Source: CAZMBI01 sp964564675 | GTDB taxonomy: Bacteria > Pseudomonadota > Alphaproteobacteria > Rickettsiales > UBA3002 | Assembly: GCA_964564675.1 (NCBI GenBank) | Contig: CAZMBI010000018.1 | Location: forward strand, 1-34,423 | Direction: 5' to 3' | Length of the DNA: 34,423 bases | Shown: in pieces, positions 1 through 7,557 of the stretch | Layout: each line of letters begins with the position of its first letter | Position numbering within the stretch: position 1 is the first letter of the stretch | Notes under the pieces: model-generated | Told to the model about the DNA's origin: nothing | What the model saw: only the letters and a program-made list of their open reading frames with translations | Database searches by the model: none | Position numbers and translations under genes: made by a program

Positions 1-324
1 ATAAATTTCGTTCACTATATCCTGGCGGTGCAAATCGCGGCGTAATGCTTGCGCCTGCTCAAACGTCTCCAATGGCAGAATGGCGCCGTTGGCGCAGGTA
101 ATTTCCCCGCTCATCAGGCGCGTGCGCGAGGGCAGGTTTTGCCATTCATACGTATTGGGGTTGATACTCCACACTTGATACGTTTCAGCATACATGGTAT
201 TGCCTTCTGGCGTCACATACTGCCCGTGCGCATGGTTCGTTCTGGTATTATCAAAAGATGGTTGTGTTTTGAAGTGGCCTTTTTCGTTTTCTGAAAACTC
301 AAACGTGCCTTTCTCAGCCGGCAT
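1..324 (-). CDS. Hypothetical protein, 5' part only (108 codons, runs off the window)
   Basis: An open frame of 108 codons starts at an ATG at 324 and stays open to base 1. It is preceded by a GGGGG(T)AAG ribosome-binding site about 7 bases upstream, which supports this start. The product begins MPAEKGTFEF and is polar and rich in Asn, Thr, Tyr and Glu, with no signal peptide or membrane segment in the visible part. I do not recognise the family. It is transcribed divergently from the rRNA methyltransferase gene. Plus-strand frames over the same bases have no convincing start site and look like shadows. The reading frame is well supported; the function is unknown. Confidence 0.6.
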   Translation of the reverse strand, partial: MPAEKGTFEFSENEKGHFKTQPSFDNTRTNHAHGQYVTPEGNTMYAETYQVWSINPNTYEWQNLPSRTRLMSGEITCANGAILPLETFEQAQALRRDLHRQDIVNEIY

Positions 325-413
325 CGCTTACCCCCATTGTAATTCTTATATAACATATCATAATCCCGGCATGATTTCATTTTTTTTACGTACACAGCGG
401 CTTGTTTTACGCA

Positions 414-441
414 TTGCCTTTTCGCGTTGGCCGCTTATGAT
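414..441 (+). promoter_or_regulatory. Candidate sigma70 promoter for the RsmB-type methyltransferase
   Basis: TTGCCT (414-419) and TATGAT (436-441) are separated by 16 bases and lie 35 bases before the ATG at 477. The -10 box matches the consensus at five of six positions. The rest of the divergent intergenic region (325-413) is AT-rich around 345-385 and could hold the opposing promoter, but no good -35 box is visible there. Confidence 0.45.
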
Positions 442-476
442 CGGGTAATAGAAAACGGAACACCGAGTCTATTGTC

Positions 477-1793
477 ATGCGCACCGGAGCACGCATCGCC
501 AGCGCTATCGAGCTGCTAGAGTCCCTGCACTATCACTGGCGGGAAGAACATCGCATCCCGGCAGACGGCGTGCTGTCGGATTATTTCAAGGCGCGGCGCT
601 TCATGGGCTCCAAAGATCGCGGCTTTGTTTCCGAACTGGTGTATTACATCCTGCGTTATGGCGCCTCACTTGAATGGTGGCTCGAACAGGCGCGCCTAGA
701 GGCCAACCCGCGCCAGATCGTCATCGCCGCGCTCACCCTGCGCAATGAATATACGCTCGATGATTTCACCACCCTCTTTGATGGCAAACATTTCGCCCCC
801 AAGCCACTGAATAACAAAGAGAAAGAGCTCGTCTCCCGGCTCGAGGGCCAGCCCGAGATTGACGAGGCGATGCCCGACTGGGCGAAATATAACATCCCGG
901 AATGGCTGGAAACCAGACTCAAGCGCACCTTCATGGAAGATTTCGCCGACGAAATGCTGGCCATGAACCGCGAGGCGGGGGTGGATTTGCGGGTTAACAC
1001 GCTGCAATGCCCCGATCGCAGCGATCTGATTATGGCCCTCGACCGGCTGGGATATTACGGCTCCCCAACGCCTTATTCGCCGATCGGCGTGCGCCTGAAA
1101 AAACGCCTGCCCATCTTTACGTTGGAACTGTTCCGCAACGGCTGGTTCGAGATGCAGGACGAGGGCTCGCAGATCGTCTCCCTGCTGGTTGATGCCAAGC
1201 CGGGCGATAAAGTCATCGATTTTTGCGCAGGCGCCGGCGGCAAAACGCTAGGCATTGCGGCCAGAATGGAGAATAAGGGGCGTTTGCTGGCCTGGGACGT
1301 GAACGAAAAGCGGCTCAATCAGATAAAAAAACGCCTGGCGCGCGCCGGCGTCGATAATGTGCTGTTGCATGTCTTGGACAGTGCGCAGGATGCGTTCATT
1401 AAACGCCATAAGGAAACGGCCGACTGGGTGCTGGTCGATGCGCCGTGCAGCGGCAGCGGCACATGGCGCCGCAATCCGGATCTGAAATGGCGGCTTAACC
1501 CGCAAGATTTGAAGGAAGTCAAAGACTTGCAGCAAGAGATTTTGGCCGGCGCTGCGCGCACGGTTAAACCCGGCGGTAAGCTGGTTTATGCCACCTGCTC
1601 ACTGTTTGAGGAGGAAAATGAGGAACAGGCCAAAGCGTTTCTTGTGGACCACCCGGATTTCGCGGTTGAGCCCATCGCCGAATTGTGGAATAAGCATAAG
1701 CTTTGGTATGACGGGTTGGGTGAATGCCTGCGGTTAACGCCATTCCGGCATCAAACCGATGGATTTTTCGCGGTCATGTTCGCGCGCGTGTGA
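477..1793 (+). CDS. rsmB: RsmB/NOP-family rRNA (cytosine-C5) methyltransferase
   Basis: This 438-residue SAM-dependent RNA methyltransferase belongs to the RsmB/Sun family, whose best-known member methylates C967 of 16S rRNA. The N-terminal ~150 residues are helical, as in the NusB-like RNA-binding part of the family. SAM-binding motif I is VIDFCAGAGGKTL at 247-258. Motif IV is DAPCSGSG at 321-328, with the product-release cysteine C324. Motif VI is YATCS at 371-375, with the catalytic nucleophile C374. A weak promoter lies just upstream. The start at 477 lacks a strong ribosome-binding site, but the N-terminus looks intact. The family call is firm. The exact target base is inferred, because alphaproteobacteria often carry several RsmB-like paralogues. 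Confidence 0.85.
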   Translation: MRTGARIASAIELLESLHYHWREEHRIPADGVLSDYFKARRFMGSKDRGFVSELVYYILRYGASLEWWLEQARLEANPRQIVIAALTLRNEYTLDDFTTLFDGKHFAPKPLNNKEKELVSRLEGQPEIDEAMPDWAKYNIPEWLETRLKRTFMEDFADEMLAMNREAGVDLRVNTLQCPDRSDLIMALDRLGYYGSPTPYSPIGVRLKKRLPIFTLELFRNGWFEMQDEGSQIVSLLVDAKPGDKVIDFCAGAGGKTLGIAARMENKGRLLAWDVNEKRLNQIKKRLARAGVDNVLLHVLDSAQDAFIKRHKETADWVLVDAPCSGSGTWRRNPDLKWRLNPQDLKEVKDLQQEILAGAARTVKPGGKLVYATCSLFEEENEEQAKAFLVDHPDFAVEPIAELWNKHKLWYDGLGECLRLTPFRHQTDGFFAVMFARV

Positions 1794-1813
1794 AAATTGC
1801 CACATTAGAAGCG

Positions 1814-1843
1814 TTTGTGGCACCCACAAAAATCGTGTACCAT
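1814..1843 (+). promoter_or_regulatory. Hairpin and candidate promoter before the M23 peptidase gene
   Basis: A perfect 7-bp inverted repeat, TTTGTGG-CAC-CCACAAA, occupies 1814-1830. Overlapping it are a weak -35 (TTGTGG, 1815-1820) and a -10 (TACCAT, 1838-1843) with 17-base spacing. The hairpin lacks a trailing T run, so it is a poor terminator for the upstream gene. An operator or promoter role is inferred. Confidence 0.3.
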
Positions 1844-1865
1844 AAAAAGAAAAACTAGGGGATGT

Positions 1866-3086
1866 ATGCCTATATCTGTTAAGCGCCATCGCAAGCGGCT
1901 ATGGCTAGCCCGGTTTCTGGGTTCATTTGCGCGCCGTTTGTTTTGTCATCGCAATATCATCATTATCTCGGAGCATAAAACCGAGCATGTGCCCGTCAGC
2001 ATGCTGCTGCAAATCGTGCTGATTGCCGGCGTTCTGGGCTTTGTGGCGTGGGGCTCGTATTCCACCGGCAATTACATGGCGGCCCGGCAGGCGTTGCAGG
2101 AAAAAGAACGCAAGATTGCTTCCGCCAGTCTGGAAAACCGGCGGATCGAAAGCGAGTTTGCGCTGCTCAAGCGCGACCTTATTAAAATGATTGAGGAAGA
2201 GCAGGATAACCCCAGCGAATATGCCCAATTCGTGGTGGAACAATATAAAAACGGCGGCACCGAAGGCGAGGCGATGGATATTGATGTCTCGCAGTTGGGC
2301 GGTGTGCAGCATGCGGCGGTGTTTGAACGCATCGCCTTTTTAGAGCAAACGGTTGAGGCGCTCAAAGAGAATCATCAGGTGATGATTGAATCTATCCGCG
2401 CCACCGCTCGTGGCAAGCTGGAAGAGCTGGAAACCATCATTCAGGCCACAGGGCTGAAAGCCAACAAGCTGGAACAACAAGCCGCCGTTGAATTACCTGA
2501 GGTATTGAATGCCACCCTGGATAACCGGCAGCAAGAGGACAGCCAGGGCGGGCCATATAACCCGTTATATAAAGAAGCCCTGCTCGAGCAGGATGCTAAG
2601 CTGTATCATGATTTAACGCGCATGAGCATTTTAGCCGACGTGGTCGATAGCCTGCCGCTTGCGGTGCCGATGAAAGACGAATACCGCATTACCAGCGGGT
2701 TCGGGCCGCGTATGGACCCTTTCCGCAAACGCTGGGCACGGCATACCGGGCTGGATTTTGCCGGTCCATGGGGAGCGGAGGTTTATGCCACGACCGAGGG
2801 CGTGGTCAGCCAAGCCGGCCGCCGCGGCGCATATGGTTTAAGTGTGGAAATTGAGCACCCTATGGGCATTTCGACGCTGTATGGGCATTTGCACCGTATC
2901 CGGGTGAAAGAAGGGGAAACCGTCAAAGCAGGTGACGTAGTCGGCATTCAAGGCTCGACCGGTCGCTCGACCGGCCCGCATTTACACTATGAAGTCCGCT
3001 ATAATGGTGCTAAGGTAGATCCAGCAGGCTTTTTAAAAGCGGGCAAAAAAGCGGGGTATAACGATGTTCGGAAAATCGAAGACTAA
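1866..3086 (+). CDS. Membrane-anchored M23 family metallopeptidase (LytM-type endopeptidase)
   Basis: The 406-residue product is a predicted murein endopeptidase. A basic cytoplasmic N-terminus (1-43) precedes one membrane segment (about 46-64). A helical, probably coiled-coil stalk (about 75-205) and a C-terminal M23 domain (about 272-390) follow. Zinc ligands H293 and D297 (HTGLD) and H374 (HLHYE), plus H341 (YGHLH), are all present, so it should be active. I chose ATG 1866, which has AGGGG just upstream, over a TTG 51 bases earlier. The gene overlaps the bactofilin gene by 23 bases, implying coupled translation. M23 peptidases encoded next to bactofilins act in cell-shape control (for example LmdC with BacA in alphaproteobacteria, and Csd1 with CcmA in Helicobacter). 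A similar partnership here is inferred from context. Confidence 0.88.
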   Translation: MPISVKRHRKRLWLARFLGSFARRLFCHRNIIIISEHKTEHVPVSMLLQIVLIAGVLGFVAWGSYSTGNYMAARQALQEKERKIASASLENRRIESEFALLKRDLIKMIEEEQDNPSEYAQFVVEQYKNGGTEGEAMDIDVSQLGGVQHAAVFERIAFLEQTVEALKENHQVMIESIRATARGKLEELETIIQATGLKANKLEQQAAVELPEVLNATLDNRQQEDSQGGPYNPLYKEALLEQDAKLYHDLTRMSILADVVDSLPLAVPMKDEYRITSGFGPRMDPFRKRWARHTGLDFAGPWGAEVYATTEGVVSQAGRRGAYGLSVEIEHPMGISTLYGHLHRIRVKEGETVKAGDVVGIQGSTGRSTGPHLHYEVRYNGAKVDPAGFLKAGKKAGYNDVRKIED

Positions 3087-3540
3087 TTCGCACAGCGCGT
3101 CGACACAATCGGCACGAAAAGCCACGCCGTCGGTTATCTCAGCCGATATGAACGTACTGGGTAATATCATCAGCGAAGGCTTTCTGGATATTAACGGACA
3201 CATCGAAGGCAATGTGAAATGCGAGCAGGCGGTCATTCGGGAAAACGGAAAAGTGAAAGGCGATGTCATCGCCGATAACGTGCAGATTTATGGCGACGTG
3301 GAGGGACTGGTCAAAGCCAAACATGTCAGCCTGTACGCCTCGGCTCATGTCTCCGGCGTCATTATGCACGAATCCCTGTCGATCGAAGACGGGGCCTTCG
3401 TCGACGGGAAATTCAAGCGCACCGATAAAGTCTTCATTGATGACAGTGAAGAAGCCATTGAAGAAGCAGGCAGCGCGGCAATCACCGAGACGGAAGAAGA
3501 CCAGCGGATTCTGGATAATCTTCGCTTAATCAGCGGTTAA
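3064..3540 (+). CDS. bacA: Bactofilin (polymer-forming cytoskeletal protein)
   Basis: This 158-residue protein has the bactofilin (DUF583) layout. A short disordered N-terminus (1-25) precedes a right-handed beta-helix core of repeating strands (about 28-130, for example GHIEGNVKCEQAVIRENG and GDVEGLVKAKHVSLYA). An acidic C-terminal tail (130-158) follows. Bactofilins assemble without nucleotide into filaments at the inner membrane and recruit cell-wall enzymes. The start lies inside the 3' end of the M23 peptidase gene in another frame. The two probably act together at one site of murein remodelling. The gene symbol is used in the generic alphaproteobacterial sense. Confidence 0.88.
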   Translation: MFGKSKTNSHSASTQSARKATPSVISADMNVLGNIISEGFLDINGHIEGNVKCEQAVIRENGKVKGDVIADNVQIYGDVEGLVKAKHVSLYASAHVSGVIMHESLSIEDGAFVDGKFKRTDKVFIDDSEEAIEEAGSAAITETEEDQRILDNLRLISG

Positions 3541-3547
3541 CCACCCT

Positions 3548-3576
3548 TTTATGACTTCCTTTTTATGACTTCCTTT
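3548..3576 (+). repeat. 14-bp tandem duplication across the SDR start codon
   Basis: The string TTATGACTTCCTTT occurs twice in direct succession, from about 3549 to 3576. The first copy supplies an ATG at 3551 whose frame ends after five codons at a TGA (3566-3568). That TGA overlaps the ATG (3565) supplied by the second copy. Confidence 0.8.
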
Positions 3577-4323
3577 GCGCATGAGACCATCTGGCTGATC
3601 GGCGCCAGTAGCGGTATCGGGCATGCCCTCGCGCAACGCTTATCGGATGCGGGTGCAACCCTGGTGCTCTCGGCGCGCAGTGCCGACACGTTACACGCAC
3701 TAAACCAGGAGCTTGGCGGCAAGCATCAGGTTATACCACTGGATGTGAGCGGCGCACAGGCCGTGGCGGATGCCACCGCACGCCTGCAGGATGCTTACGC
3801 GCGCATCGACCGGGTGATTTTTCTCGCCGCCACCTACTCGCCCGGCAGCCTGCTGGATTTTGATATCAGCGAGGCGGAACAGGTGGTTCATGTCAATCTG
3901 ACCAGCGCCTATTATCTGATCCATGCCGTGATTCCCATGCTTAAGGCACAGCAAGGCGGGCAGCTGGTGTTGACCGCCAGTGTCGCCGGCTATCGCGGCC
4001 TGCCCGGTGGGCAGCCTTATTGCGCTACCAAGGCCGCGCTGATTAATCTAGCCGAAAGCCTGGCGCTGGAAGTTGATCGCACGATTGACGTGAAAATCAT
4101 CTCGCCGGGTTTTGTCAAAACGCGCCTAACGGAAAAAAACGATTTTCCCATGCCGTTTATGATCACTCCTGAGAAAGCCGCAGATGCCATCGCCCGCGGG
4201 CTTAGGCGGCGCGCCTTTGAGATCCATTTCCCCAAACAGTTCACCTATGTCATGAAGCTACTCGAACTGTTGCCGCACTGGGCGTATTTCGGTCTGATGC
4301 GCGCCGCCTCGCCAAAGCGCTGA
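3565..4323 (+). CDS. Short-chain dehydrogenase/reductase (SDR) family oxidoreductase
   Basis: The 252-residue protein is a classical SDR with an intact NAD(P)-binding motif GASSGIG (13-19). The catalytic tetrad is N111, S139, Y152 and K156 (YCATK). PGFVKT (181-186) follows as in active members. The usual NNAG motif is altered to LAAT (87-90). R38 after the second strand suggests NADP(H) preference. The C-terminus carries a hydrophobic, aromatic stretch (about 226-246) that may contact the membrane or a lipid substrate. The gene follows the bactofilin gene by 24 bases and converges on virD4. The substrate cannot be deduced. No ribosome-binding site is evident; the start is set by homology to the Rossmann N-terminus. 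Confidence 0.85.
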   Translation: MTSFAHETIWLIGASSGIGHALAQRLSDAGATLVLSARSADTLHALNQELGGKHQVIPLDVSGAQAVADATARLQDAYARIDRVIFLAATYSPGSLLDFDISEAEQVVHVNLTSAYYLIHAVIPMLKAQQGGQLVLTASVAGYRGLPGGQPYCATKAALINLAESLALEVDRTIDVKIISPGFVKTRLTEKNDFPMPFMITPEKAADAIARGLRRRAFEIHFPKQFTYVMKLLELLPHWAYFGLMRAASPKR

Positions 4324-4353
4324 CCCATCTTATGATTAAGCGGCCGCCCGTTA

Positions 4354-6318
4354 TCATGCATTGGCCGGCATGCCGGAGCCTTCGTCACCGGTTTGTGGCG
4401 GCATGGCTTCGGGATCATGCTCGGTATCGGCATAGGATTGCTCCGGATCCGGCGCTTCTGCCACGGTGGGCTTGGGTTTCTTGCGCGGATCGTAGGGCTC
4501 CTGCTCTGGCAGTTCAATCGGCGGCAGCAGCCGCTTGGTGAAGAAACTGTCTTTAAAATACAGAATCTTTTTACATTTAATCGGCGCAAATGATTCCACC
4601 AACAAAATTTGTTCTTCACGCGGCAGCTGGATCACTTCCTGCGGCAACAGGAGCGCCCGCTGCGTCTCGGAAACGTGCATGGTTCGCGCCGCCGGGTTAA
4701 AATCAAGGAATTTCGGTTTATTGTGCGATTCCTGATCGACCGTTTTGTTACCCACCAGCTGGCTGATCATATTGGCAGTTTCCATATTGTTGGCCGAGAA
4801 GGTCACGCGGTAATACGAGTTGGACAGGAACGAGTTCATGCCGGCTTCTTCATAAATGCCTTTCAGCTGCTGCGTATCCTGTACGATCAGGAAGAGCTTG
4901 ACCCGATAGCCGCGGAAATAGGCAATCCCGATCTGAAATTGCGGCATTTCGCCCAACGAGGGAAACTCGTCCATCATGAACAGCACGCCGTGCGGCTCAT
5001 CCGGCTGCGGCATGTGGCGCGTTAGAAAGTCGGTGGCCTGCTGGTAGAAAATCTTGAGCAAGGGCTCCAGGCGCTGCAAGTTATCCGGCGTCACACCCAC
5101 GTAAATGGTCTGTTTTTCCTTTTTCACGGTCTGCAGATCAAAATCTGACGTGGCGGTGGTAGCGTCAATCAGCGGGTTAGCCCATAATTCCAGCCCCGAG
5201 TTCAGCGTGGAAACGCAACCGGAGCGTTCCTTATCGGCTTTTTGCAGGAATGCCGCGATGTTCATGTAAGATACCGGGTGAATCTTGCCGCCGATCGTAT
5301 CCAGCACCACGGCCAGGTTATACACCACGTCGTCGGAGCGCATGGTGCGCACCACCTCCCCAAACGAGGTGATTTTTTCCGGCACCGCCACCAGATACAA
5401 GATCACGCCCAGCAAGAGCGAGCGCGCCTCATTCTGCCAGAATTCCTGCTCAGGCAACACCAGGTTGCACATTTTCTGCACGTCATCGACCAGCTGACCG
5501 GGCTTTTCCGACAGCCAGTCCAGCGGATTATAACAATAACTGATCCCGTTGGGATCTGCCGGATTCCAGACATAGCAGCGCTGCTTGAGCTTTTGATTAC
5601 GATAGCCGCTGGTCAGTTCGTAGTTTTCCATTTTAATGTCATGGCAGATGACGGACTCTTCCCAGAACAGCAGGTTGGGAATCACAAATCCGACCCCCTT
5701 ACCGGAACCAGTTGGCGCGAATAACAGCACATGCTGGAAATCGTCGCATATCAGGTAGTTGCGTACTCCGGTGCGGCCCAGCAAAATCCCCTTTTTGGCG
5801 CGCAGTTTGGCGCGGCGGATCTCTTCCTCATCCGCCCATTTCGCATCCCCATGAATTTTCTCTTTCTTATTCAAGGGCCTGAAGTCCATCAGCGGGGCGC
5901 GCACAGAAAACAGCAGCACCGCGGCAAACAGGAAAGCCCCGGCCGGCGGGCCATAAAAGCGGCTGTAAAAATCCATCGAGCCGTAGGCATTGCGGTAATA
6001 GCTGTAGGATTTCAGATAGTCGCCGGTCAGGCGGTTGGCTTCATAATGCGGCTGGACTTTGGATAGCCAGTCCCGTGCCTGGGCCCCGCTGGAGTGAATC
6101 CCCAGATAGGATGTGACGATAGCGCCCGGATCGCTCAGATGGTCGAGAAACTGGCTGGCCGGTGGCGGTTTCTGGCCGGATATGCCGACCAAATGCTGCG
6201 TACCCAGCACATAGCCCAGAAAAATACCGATAGCCGTCGGGATAATCAGCGCACTGGCGATAATCCCGAAGATGATGCTCTTATTGGCAATCGATTCAAC
6301 TGTTGGTGACATGGGCAT
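4354..6318 (-). CDS. virD4: Type IV secretion coupling ATPase VirD4
   Basis: The 654-residue product is the T4SS coupling protein, which recruits substrates to the channel. Two N-terminal membrane segments (about 15-38 and 126-142) flank a ~90-residue periplasmic loop, and a cytoplasmic ATPase domain follows. Walker A (APTGSGKG) lies near residues 201-208 and Walker B (VLFMMDEFPSLGE) near 445-457. The ~60-residue C-terminus is proline-rich and acidic and may be the region that varies with substrate. The longest frame begins at a TTG (6324); ATGs at 6318 and 6312 are better starts, and I use 6318. It is the last gene of the vir operon, 74 bases after virB11. No relaxase gene is nearby, so DNA transfer is not indicated by this window. 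Confidence 0.93.
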   Translation of the reverse strand: MPMSPTVESIANKSIIFGIIASALIIPTAIGIFLGYVLGTQHLVGISGQKPPPASQFLDHLSDPGAIVTSYLGIHSSGAQARDWLSKVQPHYEANRLTGDYLKSYSYYRNAYGSMDFYSRFYGPPAGAFLFAAVLLFSVRAPLMDFRPLNKKEKIHGDAKWADEEEIRRAKLRAKKGILLGRTGVRNYLICDDFQHVLLFAPTGSGKGVGFVIPNLLFWEESVICHDIKMENYELTSGYRNQKLKQRCYVWNPADPNGISYCYNPLDWLSEKPGQLVDDVQKMCNLVLPEQEFWQNEARSLLLGVILYLVAVPEKITSFGEVVRTMRSDDVVYNLAVVLDTIGGKIHPVSYMNIAAFLQKADKERSGCVSTLNSGLELWANPLIDATTATSDFDLQTVKKEKQTIYVGVTPDNLQRLEPLLKIFYQQATDFLTRHMPQPDEPHGVLFMMDEFPSLGEMPQFQIGIAYFRGYRVKLFLIVQDTQQLKGIYEEAGMNSFLSNSYYRVTFSANNMETANMISQLVGNKTVDQESHNKPKFLDFNPAARTMHVSETQRALLLPQEVIQLPREEQILLVESFAPIKCKKILYFKDSFFTKRLLPPIELPEQEPYDPRKKPKPTVAEAPDPEQSYADTEHDPEAMPPQTGDEGSGMPANA

Positions 6319-6392
6319 AGGCAACTATAACCGGCTTAAGCTGCACGCATTAAGATCGTATGATCGCTGCAAATCCGCGCCTTAGGCCGACC

Positions 6393-7382
6393 CTAATACA
6401 GCTCTTTAAAATACACTTCCGAGACGTAGCGTTTTCCTTTTTCGCCTCTTTTCAGCTGAATTATAACATTAACAATGGTTTGGACATACTCTTTTATTTC
6501 TTCGCGCTTTAAACCGAGATTGGCCTGCATAATCATCAAAATGAGCTGCTCGATTGCCAGCGCCGGCGAATCGGCGTGCAAGGTGGTGATCGATCCCGGG
6601 TGACCGGTGTTAATCGCACGCAGATAGCTGAACGCCTCTTTCCCGCGCAGCTCCCCCAGAATAATCCGGTCGGGACGCAAGCGCAGACAGGCCTCAATCA
6701 GGTCTTGGGCGGTCACCTGCGCCCGCCCCTGTTCGCCGCGCGAGGCAATCAAGTGGACGCGGTTGGGCAGATGTTCAATATTCACTTCGCGGGCGTCCTC
6801 AACAGTCAACACACGCTCCTGCTGCGGAATTTCCTTTAATGTCGCATTCATGAAGGTGGTTTTACCGGTGGAGGTTCCACCACTGACCACGATGTTCTTA
6901 CGCATGCGCACCGCGTTGGAAATAAACTCACGAATGGCCCCCTGATCGAGCATTTTACGCAAGGCGATATCGTCCTCGTTCTCCTCGCGGCGCACGATCG
7001 TGCTTTCAAACGCGCCGATAGCTTCATATTGCTCAAGGTTGAGGTTGAGCACCGTTTGTTTACGGATGGACATGGCCACCGTAAATGGCTCACACGCGGG
7101 CGGGAAGACAACCTGAATCCGGTAGCCCTCCGGCAGCGTCGCAGACAGGAGGGGTTTTTCCTCACTGATCATCTGGTTGGTCGACTGGGCGACCAGGTGC
7201 CCCATGGAACGCAAATGATCGAAATCATATTCGGAAATCTCATGGTGTTCCATTTCGCCAAAGCGTTCCACCCAGATTTCACCCGGGCGGTTAATGGATA
7301 TCTCGGTAATCCCCTCTTGCGCGAAAAAATGCTTGAGCGGACCGAGAAAGGTGTCGAGCGCTACAATACTACCGCGAGCCAT
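6393..7382 (-). CDS. virB11: Type IV secretion hexameric ATPase VirB11
   Basis: This 329-residue traffic ATPase energises T4SS assembly and transport at the cytoplasmic face. The N-terminal domain (1-~145) precedes a RecA-like domain with Walker A GGTSTGKT (168-175), Asp box VEDAREV (194-200), Walker B RIILGELRG (239-247) and His box GHPGSITTLHAD (260-271). All motifs are intact and the length is normal. The start at 7382 is supported by AAGGAAG about 9 bases upstream. A 175-base gap separates it from virB10. This is larger than the other vir spacings and could hold a processing or promoter element. Confidence 0.95.
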   Translation of the reverse strand: MARGSIVALDTFLGPLKHFFAQEGITEISINRPGEIWVERFGEMEHHEISEYDFDHLRSMGHLVAQSTNQMISEEKPLLSATLPEGYRIQVVFPPACEPFTVAMSIRKQTVLNLNLEQYEAIGAFESTIVRREENEDDIALRKMLDQGAIREFISNAVRMRKNIVVSGGTSTGKTTFMNATLKEIPQQERVLTVEDAREVNIEHLPNRVHLIASRGEQGRAQVTAQDLIEACLRLRPDRIILGELRGKEAFSYLRAINTGHPGSITTLHADSPALAIEQLILMIMQANLGLKREEIKEYVQTIVNVIIQLKRGEKGKRYVSEVYFKELY

Positions 7383-7557
7383 TTCCGCTTCCTTTGGTAT
7401 AGACGGTGGTAAGCTTCATTATTACCTGAAATACTTACTATTTTATTAAAATGCCGGGAAATGCCCTGCATGATCCCGTCATAGCATCTGACAGGCCATT
7501 GCATTGGCCGGAGCCGGCCGCAACCAAAAGCATAGCGGCCCATAAAACGCACCCGGC
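7383..7557 (-). other. virB10-virB11 intergenic spacer (175 bases)
   Basis: This is the longest non-coding gap in the vir operon. It holds the GC palindrome GGCCGGAGCCGGCC (7506-7519), just after virB10 in the direction of transcription. An AT-rich stretch (about 7420-7452) lies nearer virB11. No T run follows the palindrome, so a terminator is not supported. A 63-codon minus frame (7361-7552) runs into virB11 and has no ribosome-binding site, signal peptide or lipobox, so I do not call it. Confidence 0.4.

Noticed and set aside
4332..4357. Imperfect inverted repeat between the SDR gene and virD4 as a bidirectional terminator
   Set aside because: Only the outer ATGAT/ATCAT arms pair well, the inner part is offset, and neither side has a T run.
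7361..7552. 63-codon minus frame between virB10 and virB11, considered as virB7
   Set aside because: No signal peptide, lipobox cysteine or ribosome-binding site, and it runs into virB11.
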